Origin: Glandiceps talaboti
Lineage: Eukaryota; Hemichordata; Enteropneusta; Spengelidae
Assembly: GCF_964340395.1 (NCBI RefSeq)
Contig: NC_135558.1
Location: 19,397,371 to 19,461,370, forward strand
DNA length: 64,000 bases
Direction: 5' to 3'
Shown: piece after piece, positions 26,801-36,815 of the stretch
Position numbering within the stretch: position 1 is the first letter of the stretch
Layout of the letters: the number at the start of each line of letters is the position of its first letter
The notes under the pieces: generated by a model
Database searches by the model: none
What the model was told of the DNA's origin: nothing
Seen by the model: the letters and a program-made list of their open reading frames with translations, nothing else
Position numbers and translations under genes: made by a program

Positions 26801-29800
26801 TTAGTATTAGTTGGTGCAAAATGAAGTTAAATTTGAATATTATGGACTGAAAGTTTGCATAGATGATCTTTATTCATTCAAAAGTAGACACAGTCAGTTT
26901 CTTACTTCAAAAGTGACATATTGTCCATGGTGAACCAACTTAAGTATATTTTAGTTGAAGAGGTCACAGCTGAAGTTTACTTTGTTTTCTCAGTATATGT
27001 CTTTGTATTTGTGTGTAAATGATGACATGATATTTGCTTATTATCTCAACAACAATTTATCAAAAACCTATGGCGACTAGAATTAGTGTATAAGTTTGAT
27101 CTGATCTCCTATTATATAATTATATAATGTGTGTCTGTTTTCAGAGCTGATGTATCCATTTCTATGATGTACTCGGTGTTTGATTTTTGTTGTTTTTTCA
27201 CATTTTTTGGGTTCAATGTATGAATTTCTATGGTGTGTTAGATTTTACTGTTTTTTGTCAGTTTTTAAAATCGATGTATGAATTTCTATAATAGTGTTAG
27301 ATTTTATCGTTTGTTATCTGTTTTAAGGTTCAATGTAAGAATTTCTATAATAGTTTTAGATTTTATGGTTTGTTATCTGTTTTAAGGTTCGATGTATGAA
27401 TTTCTATGATGTGGTGTTAGATTTTACTCTAATGGATGCTTTTGATGACATGGAGAGACTACCAGCTTCAGTTGCTGCTATTGCCCAGAACAGATGGCTT
27501 AGTGATTCAGTCAAACAAACAGTAAGAGGATTCATGTATATAACTCTATAATAGTGTTTCCTTGATGTGTGTATAGATAATTATGTATTGTGTGTTTGTT
27601 TGTGTACATGTGTGTGTGGGTTGTGTGTCATCATGTCCTCTTTCCAAACCCTATCACTAAGTGGCAGTATACATGTACAACTCTCCGTCACAGACTAGTA
27701 CTGAAGTAATACTCTGCACAGTCATCTTTACAATAGCATTAACAGCTTAAATAAACTCAATGAGATGAAAATAATCTGTAGGTTATATTTATATCACGAC
27801 TATCACAAAATGGAGGATGGAAATAAATACAAGTCGTGCCCAATTGCTAACTTTGCCAACGACACTGGACTGACTAGACTAATAACTGACGATGACGACA
27901 CATCGTATAGACAAGAAATAAGTACACTTGTAAACTGGTGTGACCGGAACTATCTAGAACTTAATGTAGGTAAAACAAGGAAATGATTATCGATTTTAGA
28001 AGAAAGCCGTCTGTGTATGAAGATATTTTAATCAAGGGTGAAGTTATCGATAGAGTTGAAACATATACATATTTAGGGATGACTCTCGATGATAAGCTTT
28101 CGTGGAAACAGAACACACACATGCCATTGTCAAAAAACTTCACAGTCGATTGTACTGCCTGAGGAAACTGAGATCTTTTAATGTTAGCGTAGATCTACTA
28201 CAAATGTTTTATACTTCAACTTTGAGCACTGTTTCACTTTTGGAGTATGTTGGGCTGGAAATATTACTAAACAAGACAAAGACAGACTTGACAAAATCAT
28301 CAGAAAAACAGCGGCAGACTCAGACTACCACGCACCAGAACAACACGCTATAAGCAATCATTCATTCCAGCAGCAATTAAATTACACAACCAACAGACAG
28401 GCAGACCTCGACTCTAGCCCTACATGCTCACATGTCTAGCTGTGGCCACTCTTTTTTAACGCCTACTCTCTTTGAGTTATCGTCGTTCTTTTATCCTGGT
28501 TATGTACGTGTTTTGATTGTGAAAGTCTTGTTTTTATGTACTCGTTTTATTGTTTTTATCTACTCGTTTAAATTGTTTTTGTTTTTATGGCAGACACTAT
28601 AATTTCCTGACAAGGATCAATAAAGTTTTATTGTATTTTATTGTATTATTGTATTTATATTACGACTATCACAAAATGGAGGATGGAAATAAATAAACAA
28701 ATAAAAGGGAAATCAAATATGATTATTGTTAGGACAAAAAAGTATGATAGTGTATTTACACAACAAAAGACATTTCATATATGATGGTGACGGGCAAAGG
28801 AGGTCTTACAGAAAAAATTTACTGATCAGAAAAAATAAGTGTTCAATTACAAATTGCAAAGATAAAATTTCACTTTAAAACACAATAAAACAATATATGA
28901 ATTCCATCGAAAATAAACTGGAGTTTACATTTTATAATAATTATAATTACTGGAAAGTACAATGTAGCTGGAAGGACATTCTAAAACGTGTACCACTCCT
29001 TGTAAAATTCATGACAACATTTCGATGGTGAGATGAGAAGTCAGTGTCTCCTTACATTTTTGAGACACAAAGTTTTGATTGACTGTCTGTTGAATAATTT
29101 TTTGGGAAAAAATAGAAAATTGTGTATTCAGTAATTGTTGACTTGAAATGGCAACCTGTGTGGAGGTGATATAATATAAATTTGTCATCCCCAGAGGGAT
29201 GACCACTGTTTAACAGCAGTAGAACTATTATAGTAAACACTAAACATGACAAAACGGAACCAAAAAAAACCACCATATTAATACATTTTAAAAAAAAACC
29301 TGAGGGGACTAGTGATTGGCTATCTTTGCCTCCATAATCATGTTTTGATGATGTATATTTCTGGTATTGAATCAGATGGTGAATATGTCCAGTGTTACAG
29401 TGTGCTATAATACACTGAGATATGGGAAAGTGAATTTTATTATATTCTGTATAAAATGATGACACAATTGGGTACTCAGCTACATATCAATCATATGGGA
29501 TTAATTACACACATTCTGTGTAACAGATTAATAAGATTACTGTCACAGTGTATACACATCCTGTTTGTTATACATCATCATTATATTACACAATTTTCAG
29601 GCAGTTTGAATCCATGCATGTATTTAAGAAATTTTATCCCCAAAGTAAAATATGTTAATATGTGGTTGAAACTACAGAATTTTAATTTCATATTAATCTT
29701 ATAAAGTAACTTTACTTTACATTAAGGTGAACTATACATTTTGCTTGTCAAGCAAAATGTGTTCAGAATCTTATCCTGTTGTATAAAATGTAATGAGTCT

Positions 29801-32800
29801 ATGTGACACAAGCTGAGTTCAGAAGCCTTTCTAATAATATTCAGGTGAAAATATTACAATAAACATGAAACCTACTGCAGTACATTTTTATAATGTTGAC
29901 AGTGTTTTTAAAATGGGGAAGTAGGTAAAATCCACCATGGTTCCCACACAAAATTACTGTTCAGTAGATACTATAGGAAATCAGACTGCCCTTTTATGCA
30001 TACGATTGTACACAAGGCAATGTTTAGAGGAATCACAGTGTGTCTGATATCATGAAATGTACATGATTGCACACAATGCAGTGTGTAGAGGACCCCAGTC
30101 AATATGATCTCAATAATGATTTTACAGTTTGTCTGATATCATGCAGTGGAATCGCTAGCATACAAACGATGGACCTCAGAATTGCAGAATGTTTAGTATA
30201 ATGAAAATGGGATATACTAACATACAAGCTATAGCTGTAGTACATGTGCATGTGTTAATAAATATATCTTTGATTGCACAAAAAATAAAACTATATGACA
30301 TTTCTACTTAGGCCAAATAAAAAAGTTGTTTGGTTCTGGTTACCCGACCCTTCATAGTTTTTCATGCCGATATCGCCTAAACTTCTCTCTCTTTTTTTTT
30401 TACGTATTTGAGAACAATAATAATAAAATCGCGAAAATCGTGAAGTCTCGCAAGAAATAATATGCGGAAACTGACATCAACTTAAGAAGACAATATAAAA
30501 CTATTCTTCAAATCTGTAATGGCTGTACATCTGATAGGAAGAAATAAACAACACAGAGACCATTTGGAAAACCTGAACTAGACACTCACTTATTTAAAAA
30601 AAGATATAAGAAAATAAAATGAAAAATCTACCTACCCGACCTATAAAAATGAATGTAATCGGAACCACACTATTTTTTGTTTACGTCTTACTGTATACTC
30701 TTTATAATTTTGTGATATGATAAACATTTATTTACTCATGGAAGTATGAATTGAAACAAGTTTTTTTTGTAACTTTTCAGGCAATGTCTAATGCAATCTG
30801 GTCTCTGATTACCATAAAGAGAAGAATGCTGAATGTAAGTTTACACTTTTTATTTACCAACAGTCATACTTAGCACCAAATTGATAAATGGCCGTGTGAT
30901 ATGATATAATCTGGACATAGGGTTCAGTCATGTTATGGGCATTGTGTGGTTACTGTCTGTTTGCCGTGTGTGCACAAGTGTGTATGTGCATGTGTGTACA
31001 ACTTAATTAAAGATTAAAACTATCGACAATTTGCAAGTTGGCATTTTAAATAATGGAACCACTACAGTAACAGTATTACAACATGTACCAACATTATTAC
31101 CTGACCCTTACAGTACAGTATATAATAACCAAAACTAAGTGTAGAAACTGTGACTATATCCACAATATGGGTATCAGCAATCCCTTATCAGGTAACCTGT
31201 AATCAAACAACAACGAAAGAAAAATTACGAAGAACTAGAAAACTGATGTCAAATATATAGCAGCTCTTATTATTACCGGTTTTTATATGAACAAAAGACT
31301 TAGCAACCATGACTACACCTATGCCAACAAGTTAACATTTGGAGTTTTGGGGGCCAAACCTTCCATAACAACCATGACCATACCCATACCAACAAGGTAA
31401 CGTGTGGATTTAAGCCCAAACCTAGAATGGTTATGGGTAAAGTGTCATTTCAGAAGTCCATAGCAACCATGACCACACCCATACCAACAAGTTAACATGG
31501 ATTTAGAGCCAAACCTAGTAGGGATATTGGTTTACACTTATGTTTGAAGTCCATAGCAACCATGACCACACCCATACCAACAGATCAACAGTTGGATTTC
31601 CGACATGTAGTATGGTTATGGATAAAGTCTAATTTGCAATTTATTCCTATGAACCATTATAATGATAATTGGTACTGAAAACTGTTATTATCCTCTCACA
31701 GAGTAACACAGTATTATGTAGTTAGTTGTGCTCCAACATCATTATGCCATTTTTATCAATTCAGACTAAAATGGGTAACTTAATGTAGCATGTAATTATC
31801 TCTTTTAAGAACCCTGATGGTTTCCTAGCCAAGTTTTACAGTTTATCTTCTGCCATGAGTCCGTCTCTGTGTTGGGGATTTTTAGGACCAAGAGATGATC
31901 TCAGAAAACTTTGCTATTACTTCAAGGTAGGTCAATGTTATGACATTAGCAATATGTTGCTGTTCTTATCTTTGAATATTGGGTTTGACTTTTGTTATGA
32001 TCATAATTTCTTGCTTGACTTCGAATTCCTACTCCCTGCAATCATATAAATTTGGGCTGATTCTCTGCTCTAAAAGGGTATACAGTGCACAATCAGAGTT
32101 CAAATTCAAAGCATATTGTCCAATGATTGTGAATCTTGAGTATCCATTGATAATGAATTATTAAATTTGCATGAATGAAGTTCAAATTCCCATAAATTTT
32201 GCACTGGATGACAGAGGAGTAATATTTTGCCTTGTCACTCTTTCCAATGATAATAACCTTTTCAGTATTACTTCATGCCTAGTAGTGCCAATTGACAACC
32301 TTGAACTGATGACTATCAACCTAGACTTCATCTAGAAATAGATGAGTGCTTTTAATAGCTGATTTCCATGACTGTTTGATATTATGACACTGGAATGCGA
32401 GTGTGGTACACTCAGGGTATTTGCACGAGTGCTGGCAGTGTTCTCTGCACCCATACTTTCATGAGCGTAGCGAGTCAAAGTGCAGTAGATAGCTCTGCAA
32501 GCACAAGTGTAAATACCCCTGAGTATCCACACTGGAACTCGCATGGCATTGGGTACTGTTATTATTATATATCATGTTTATCTGAAACGGCAAATTTCAA
32601 TAAAAATCGATCATGTGATCTCGTCTGTAGCAACGATCGGGTCCTCATTTGCATGTCGTGTGCATGCAGGTATGCAAGAAAATTTTCGGTATTGCAATGC
32701 AGTGAAAATACCACTAGTATGTGCGGGCACCATTTCAAGTAATCTCTGGTACATACATGTACTTTGTATGTACTAAAATTCATTATGCTGATTGTCAAAA

Positions 32801-33034
32801 ACGAATTCTTTTCTTTTTTCTTTTTTTACATATTCTTGCATGTAGTTTTAATTGAAACTGTGTGTGTCTTTCGTGTATTTCTAGGATAATGTAATCAAAG
32901 TACTTCGGAATATATTTGACCTGTCATTGACAAGATACAGCAATAAAGAAGATTTGAGTGATGATATCCTGGCTACAATTAGAGACAATGCCATGATGGT
33001 TGATGCCCAGCTACACAGAGCAATGGCACAGTAG
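11838..33034 (+). CDS. MIGA: Mitoguardin (MIGA/FAM73), complete 11-coding-exon gene
   Basis: Mitoguardins are mitochondrial outer-membrane proteins that promote mitochondrial fusion through MitoPLD and, in MIGA2, tether mitochondria to ER and lipid droplets through VAP. Exons: 11838-12045, 13041-13190, 22955-23040, 23896-24114, 24429-24538, 25348-25507, 26434-26532, 27387-27521, 30781-30834, 31810-31926 and 32885-33034. All junctions are GT-AG and the phases agree, giving 1,488 nt and 495 aa (human MIGA2 is about 593). Residues ~8-26 form a transmembrane helix followed by RKRNRAKR, the outer-membrane anchor. A Ser-rich linker precedes the family core: SFQQAVEQWEEAL, DFLAKVHCVRQAFDHLLQD, FYDVVLDFTLMDAFDDM, NRWLSDSVKQT, WGFLGPRDDLRKLCYYFK, LRNIFDL. 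ESFVSASELAE, across the exon 4/5 junction, aligns with the phospho-FFAT motif of MIGA2 (VAP binding). Identification is secure; which vertebrate paralogue it resembles more is not tested. Confidence 0.95.
12190..12375 (+). repeat. Dispersed repeat paired with an inverted copy at 7330-7505
   Basis: GTTGTGAGTCAAAATGATAA, ACACCAAATTTGGATG and AATTGGCTTAGAGGCG are the complement of the sequence around 7330-7505 in INTS5 intron 2. The two copies flank the bidirectional promoter in opposite orientation. Confidence 0.6.
13701..13922. mobile_element. Fold-back (MITE-like) element in MIGA coding intron 2
   Basis: Arms 13701-13781 and 13842-13922 are ~80-bp imperfect inverted repeats (CATATCAAGTGTAAAAGTAT / ATACTCTTACACTTGATATG) around a ~60-bp loop. 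A diverged half copy is visible at about 1641-1740 (AGAGAAAGTGCTTTACTTCA). There is no open frame. Confidence 0.7.
14789..15115. mobile_element. Palindromic MITE, family A, copy 1
   Basis: The ends TTAAAGTGCTCATATGGATG and the complementary right arm (15020-15115, ...CAATCCTCATCC...) bracket a centre that is itself palindromic. Both arms carry TTTATTTTGGATTTTTAA or its complement. The same family recurs at 19922-20300 and 33682-34015, with half copies at 4961-5045, 9117-9180 and parts of 6450-6600. Confidence 0.75.
15774..17512 (+). CDS. Candidate alternative 3'-terminal exon of MIGA (579-aa open frame, unknown domain)
   Basis: This is the longest open frame in the window. It lies inside MIGA coding intron 2 and begins right after a long pyrimidine tract and AG (acceptor at 15772-15773). 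Its entry phase is 1, exactly that left by the MIGA exon ending at 13190. Joining it gives a Val codon and reads on to a stop at 17512, giving 119 + 579 = about 698 aa with the MIGA membrane anchor but none of the MIGA core. The N-terminal ~170 residues look globular (YELAPVRYATAQYRLDRISR, LWNWGSVVQFYPGG, WKACMFGFMALDC). The middle holds two diverged copies of one ~50-residue unit (PLYVVAKTLKVP...KPRKRHKSLD and PMYIVAEILHVP...KPRKRHNSVD). The rest is acidic and basic low complexity, ending in a basic RMVKKAARGFFSCKKLFK tail. No family is recognised. Alternatives are an independent nested gene (internal ATG at 15839) or a captured retrocopy. Confidence 0.6.
16305..16765 (+). repeat. Internal coding duplication in the nested exon
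   Basis: Two in-frame copies, about 16305-16455 and 16579-16765, encode the same pattern: P(L/M)Y(V/I)VA..L.VP, a spacer, KPRKRH(K/N)S(L/V)D, then a Ser/Arg-rich stretch. Divergence in DNA exceeds that in the protein pattern, which suggests selection on the peptide. KPRKRHKS could be a nuclear-localisation or basophilic-kinase site (inference). Confidence 0.65.
17513..18968 (+). other. Putative 3' UTR of the nested exon with a poly(A) signal
   Basis: About four imperfect copies of an ~85-bp unit (GGTGAAAAATTCACTGATGC...) lie at 17758-18060. A canonical AATAAA at 18963-18968 follows, with further A-rich AATAAA-like tracts near 18595-18610. No other gene feature is seen. UTR status is inferred from position only. 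Confidence 0.4.
19130..19430. repeat. Tandem units, ~60 bp, with dispersed relatives at 30000-30130
   Basis: AATCACAGTGTGTCTGATAT plus CATGAAATGTACACAAAGC(A/C)ATGT recurs four to five times. The same words reappear in a MIGA intron near 30000-30130. Confidence 0.65.
19922..20300. mobile_element. Palindromic MITE, family A, copy 2
   Basis: The same arms as copy 1 are present (AAAGTATCCATATGGATG... and ...CCTCATCCAGATGCCTACTT). The copy is interrupted by a pure A tract at 20070-20097 and has a self-complementary GTACATGTACGTAC centre. Confidence 0.75.
20610..21866. repeat. 48-bp minisatellite with six-unit higher-order periodicity
   Basis: About 26 copies of a 48-bp unit (core ACTACCGGTACCACATCAGG, plus TGTAGGACACTCAGCAGTAAGT) run head to tail in MIGA coding intron 2. 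Variant bases recur every 288 bp (6 x 48). The TACACTAT variant occurs at 21053, 21341 and 21629, and the CGGCAG variant at 21231 and 21519. The array therefore grew by duplicating six-unit blocks. Every unit carries a palindromic ACCGGT or a variant of it. There are no spacers and no open frame. Confidence 0.95.
24357..24390 (+). repeat. Perfect 34-bp copy of MIGA coding exon 5 interior, 87 bp upstream in the intron
   Basis: Positions 24357-24390 are identical to exon bases 24444-24477 (GATATACCAGTAATGAAACT...). The copy lacks its own acceptor. Degenerate TAGCAGAA-containing echoes continue upstream to ~24236. It is a recent duplication across the 3' splice site, and the true acceptor at 24428 remains the one that preserves the frame. 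Confidence 0.85.
27145..27386 (+). repeat. Four decayed tandem copies of the MIGA coding exon 8 acceptor and exon start
   Basis: The junction sequence TTTTAAG/GTTCGATGTATGAATTTC that opens the true exon at 27387 is echoed upstream at ~58-60 bp periods, with exon-like starts at about 27145, 27211, 27269 and 27328. The copies at 27328 (TTTTAAG) and 27145 (TTTTCAG) keep usable AG acceptors; the others have lost them. The copy at 27328 would add 59 nt and shift the frame. They are decoy acceptors, not coding exons. Confidence 0.85.
27786..27829. repeat. LINE target-site duplication, left copy
   Basis: The 44-bp direct repeat (...GACTATCACAAAATGGAGGA...) matches 28652-28695 with one C/T difference. 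It marks the 5' boundary of the LINE insertion. Confidence 0.85.
27830..28651 (+). mobile_element. 5'-truncated non-LTR retrotransposon (LINE) with 44-bp target-site duplication
   Basis: Reverse-transcriptase peptides are visible on the plus strand: FANDTGLTRL (the usual FADD box, with an Asp changed), YRQEISTLVNWCDRNYLELN, YTYLGMTLDDKLSW and LLQMFYTSTLSTV. They are split by several frameshifts. The 3' end is a TTGTATTTTA-type short repeat after a CAATAAAG. The insert is flanked by direct repeats of 44 bp (27786-27829 and 28652-28695) with one mismatch. It sits in the MIGA intron between coding exons 8 and 9. The peptide style is that of the CR1/L2/Rex group, but the clade is not resolved. 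Confidence 0.85.
28652..28695. repeat. LINE target-site duplication, right copy
   Basis: This is the second copy of the 44-bp direct repeat, directly after the 3' short-repeat tail of the LINE. Confidence 0.85.
30310..30690 (-). mobile_element. MITE family B, complete copy
   Basis: Terminal inverted repeats of ~25 bp are present: AAAAAAGTTGTTTGGTTCTG at the left and the complement of AATAGTGTGGTTCCGATTAC at the right. It encloses ~330 bp without open frames. Shorter copies occur at 40262-40500 and 58785-59050 on the plus strand. Confidence 0.65.
31290..31620 (-). repeat. Tandem units of the GGGCGTGGTCATGGTTGC type, minus orientation
   Basis: CATAGCAACCATGACCACAC recurs about four times at ~90-105 bp spacing, as the reverse complement of the tandem core seen at 5190-5800. 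It lies in the intron before MIGA coding exon 10. Confidence 0.65.
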
Positions 33035-33255
33035 TAATCAGGGTTGTACACATTCACAGAGTGATGGTGCAGTAATGTATTGCATTGTACACATTCACAG
33101 AGTGATGGTGCAGTTAAGTAACGTATTGCGTTGTACACACTCACAAAGTGATGGTGTAGTAATGTATTGCATTGTACACTCTCACAAAGTGATGGTGCAG
33201 TTAAGTAACGTATTGCGTTGTACACATTCACAGAGTGATGGTGTAGTAATGTTTG
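33012..33255 (+). repeat. Tandem array grown out of the MIGA stop-codon region
   Basis: The last coding bases and stop (CACAGAGCAATGGCACAGTAG) are repeated in diverged form (CACAGAGTGATGGTGCAGTAA) five more times in the 3' UTR. Units alternate between ~41 and ~46 bp, the longer ones carrying an inserted TTAAGTAACG. The array is therefore built of ~87-bp dimers. It has no effect on the coding frame. Confidence 0.8.
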
Positions 33256-33333
33256 CTAGATAAGCACTCAATGGGCAATGGTATGCCATGATAGCATTTA
33301 CTAGATAAACACTTATGAAGAAAAGATACCATT

Positions 33334-33597
33334 CAGGGGTGAATAAATCGACCGTCCGGAGTCCAGGACTAGCAATTATTTTGGGCGGACCACACAAATT
33401 TTACCTTGTCTGGTCCATCGGACCAGTACCTTACTGTTGATAACTATGTTAAAAAGTCGTCTGAATATAAAGATTCATAGGTAAAATTTAATGTTTCACA
33501 TTAGTGGGACCTGGGAACCACTAATTCTTTCAGCAGGACCACTGGATTCTTTAAGGCACTGGTACCACCAGTTCACAAAATGATTTGTTCACCCCTG
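33334..33597. mobile_element. Nonautonomous DNA transposon (264 bp) with TIRs and 5-bp TSD
   Basis: The left end CAGGGGTGAATAAATC and the right end GATTTGTTCACCCCTG are inverted repeats with one mismatch over ~16 bp. They are flanked by the direct repeat CCATT (33329-33333 and 33598-33602). There is no coding capacity. The CAGGGGTG terminus resembles hAT-type ends, but hAT elements duplicate 8 bp, so the superfamily is left open. Confidence 0.75.
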
Positions 33598-33681
33598 CCA
33601 TTATCCATCCTGTGACACTTCAAAATATACTGCTTGATTACTCGAAGAATGAAGATTTTCATTTAAACAATGCAAGTTCTT

Positions 33682-33811
33682 TTAAAGTGGCCATAAAACA
33701 ACTCTGCTGTGTTTCTATACATGGCCATTTGAAACAACATATACTATAAGTCCTTGTTTGTAACTCAATAAGTTCTAAACATTTAAAAATGTGTTAAATA
33801 TTAATTTATTA

Positions 33812-33846
<35 letters not shown>

Positions 33847-34015
33847 ATACAATAAATTTTTACACAGTTTTTAGGTTTTTATGAATTATTGAGTTAGAAA
33901 CATGGACTTGCTTGATGCTATTTCATATTGTTTTTTCAAGTAGGAAAAGAATTAAGAAATAAAAATCCAAAATACATACCCTTTTGTCATCCATATTTTG
34001 CCATCCACTTTAAGT
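33682..34015. mobile_element. Palindromic MITE, family A, copy 3 (degenerate)
   Basis: TTTAAAGTGGCCAT at the left and its complement near 34000-34015 enclose AACTCAATAAG.../...ATTGAGTTA centre arms and an AAAT microsatellite at 33810-33850. More diverged than copies 1 and 2. Confidence 0.6.
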
Positions 34016-34019
34016 TACA

Positions 34020-36380
34020 TAAGTATGTGTTATGTTACATATAATTATATAATTATACAGATAGTGACCAAAATGATTATGAAAGAATTCTTAGCTAAAG
34101 ATTGATGAATAATTTAATTATGAAGCTTGCCTTGGCATCTAAGCAAAACGTTTAAATTGCTTTACAATGCAGATTGCCTTGCTTGGCAAATTTTAAAAAT
34201 CTTACATAGCAAAATATTGTGGCATTGAATTCAGCAGCCTTGTTAACAGTAGTATCATATGGTATAACCTAAGGTTAAATTCTGTACAAGTTGCGCTCCT
34301 GGCCATGAGGGTAAACTATTGCTAAAACTTTAGTCAAAGTATGAGATACACATCATATAACATGAAATACATACATGTACACCAAGACTAAAATTTCAAT
34401 TTTCACAAAAGTTCAAAAAAATGTAGTGGTGTAGGAAGGAAACATTAAGTGTATTTAATTTTTTTTTGTAATTATGTTAGTGCAGGTAAATATTTACTCT
34501 GTATGGATGGATTGTGATTCATCTGACTTATTTGACTTTCCCTTTGTTTCCAAATTCTCCAACGTTGATTTGATTTTATTACTCATTAAATATGCACACA
34601 CGTGCATAAGCATGTACGCATGCATGAATGCATGTATGCATGGACACATGTACACATTCAAATGAACTGTCATTTGAGTAAAGTTAGTAGTCAGCCATAA
34701 ACTTTAAAGGGTCGTTTTTAATAGTTTTTAAATGTGCATAATGGCCTCAAATTTGCATATATCGTAAAAAATGAACCAGCTATTGCCTAGGGAACTGCAG
34801 ATGACTAAACAGGTGCTAATTCTAACATGCAGATATTTGTGCCGTTTAGATGTGAAGATGTTAAGCATTTTAAGTGAGCTCTAAGTTCTTGTTGTATGTG
34901 TTTTTGTAATTTTAAAATGTATGATGTTCTGAAGATATTTTCAGTGTTTGAAATTTTAGAAAATGAAGACACACATATGTAAGATAATGTTAATAATTTT
35001 GCCTAAAGTGGTGCGACAACACAAATTTTTCATTTTATTTAATTCTCAACAAACCTGTCACTCAAACATTTATGGCAGTTACCGTTCTTTTTATTTAGCA
35101 AGTGTGTATGTGGGGAAGATGTCATTTGCTTGTTCATGATTGGCACTGCAGTAGACTTCTCTGAAGTAGGGAGGGTTATTTTTGTGTTTCCCCTTGGATC
35201 TGCAGACTGCATGGGCTGGACAAACATGGAAAAAAAAGACGAACATGGGGGTATAAGTGATGCACGTGCTGACCAGAAACAATTCCATGTCCAATTAAGA
35301 TGAGGATGGGGCTTATGTGTCATGATACATGTTAGTTAAGGACATATAGATATCAGTTTTCTGTTGTTTCTATCGGTTGTTAGGAATGTGATATGTAAAG
35401 TAGTTGTATCATAATGACATCAACTCAAGAATACTTTTTAGACAAAGTAACAGTACTGAATTTCTGTATAACGTGAAAGCAAAGAGTTAAGAATTCTCTC
35501 AAGAATTAATAGCAATAGGTATATGAGTACAACAACTGCTTACTACCGAGCCAGAGTGACTATAGAGTTTTAATTCTTTGTAGGGTACCTGAAATAGAAA
35601 ATTACTCCCTACGCACATCATAAAAATAACGAGCATTCAATTTCTTTGTCAACACATAACTTCTACTCCACGCACTTGGCATATGCATTAGTATAGGTGC
35701 ATGTGAGAATAAGACGACATTCTTGTTCTATTTTGACACTCTAACATGAGGTAAAGTGCCATTGCAGGTACTGAGCATTAGGCACCACGATGTTTCTTAC
35801 GTCTCACATCATTTTTTGTTACAAATTACATAAAGCAAAATACAGAGACTGATGCCAGGAAAGCATATGAAATAATACAGTTTATCTCACTGTGAACACA
35901 GATCAACATCACTGTCCAATGAAATCTAAACAAGGAAGAATCAAACATAAATCTGTTTTATTTGTATTCAGAGTGCCATGAAAATTAACATTTCATGTGC
36001 ATTTGTCCTATCAGTGCCTGTATTTTGTTGATGGAATTCATTACGAAAATCATGTGAGATGTAAAAAGCATTATGTCGCCTAATTGAAACACTGTTATAG
36101 TCTTTCTGATTTGGTAGTAAATCCACAATTAGTTTGGCTTTTTAGTAGGCTATGAATGAAACCACTGTAGAATCATGAAAAGGTATTGGGAAATAGTTAT
36201 TATATTTGATTATGATTCAAACTCAGATTTAGTATCATATGTTACCAGTTTCTTTTGATAATTTACTTTTGTCTGTGTATATGCTGCTGTTCCCAACCTT
36301 CAAAAAGTAAATGTTTGTATTTGCATTTAAAATTAATGTTGTCTGTTTCCTTTTATCAATCATCCATTCATGCATTTCTA
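34020..36380. other. Intergenic stretch, no gene seen
   Basis: This is AT-rich sequence downstream of MIGA. A few short frames (e.g. 35039-35323, minus) show no domain, no splice context and low-complexity composition. Part may be MIGA 3' UTR, but no clear poly(A) site was fixed. Confidence 0.5.
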
Positions 36381-36390
36381 TCATGATATT

Positions 36391-36792
36391 AGTCTAGTTC
36401 CTGATGGACCATATTTTGTACTACGTTAACTTACACACTTATACTGTCTAGTCAAGCATGTGACTCTCACACAGAATTCTGTGCTCCTACCTACAGCGTT
36501 AATAGAAATATGATGATGTCGTCGCATCCCCATGTGATTTTAGTTTAAACAGACTGGAGGTGGAGTCCTGGTTGGACATTGGACATATAGTCAAAACAGT
36601 TGTATCAAATGAATAGTAATAAGCGATGGTGAGAGCCCATCAATTTGTGATGGATTACTCCTGACATGTGCCGTTCGCGCTTTGCTCACCATGGGGTTGA
36701 ACCACAATTAACGCCTTGAGTCACGGGCTTGACTAGACGGTATAGGTGTGAAATTAATGTAGTACGGAATACAGTCCATCAGGAACTAGACT
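36391..36792. mobile_element. Nonautonomous element with ~75-bp terminal inverted repeats
   Basis: The left arm AGTCTAGTTCCTGATGGACC ... TGTCTAGTCAAGC (36391-36450) is the near-perfect complement of the right arm 36715-36792 (...CCATCAGGAACTAGACT). The 402-bp element has no open frame. A clean target-site duplication is not obvious. Confidence 0.7.
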
Positions 36793-36815
36793 GTTATGAC
36801 ATGTCTGCATGTATT

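Noticed and set aside
35039-35323. Minus-strand 94-aa frame
   Set aside because: Overlaps a second frame of similar length; no family resemblance and no exon signals.
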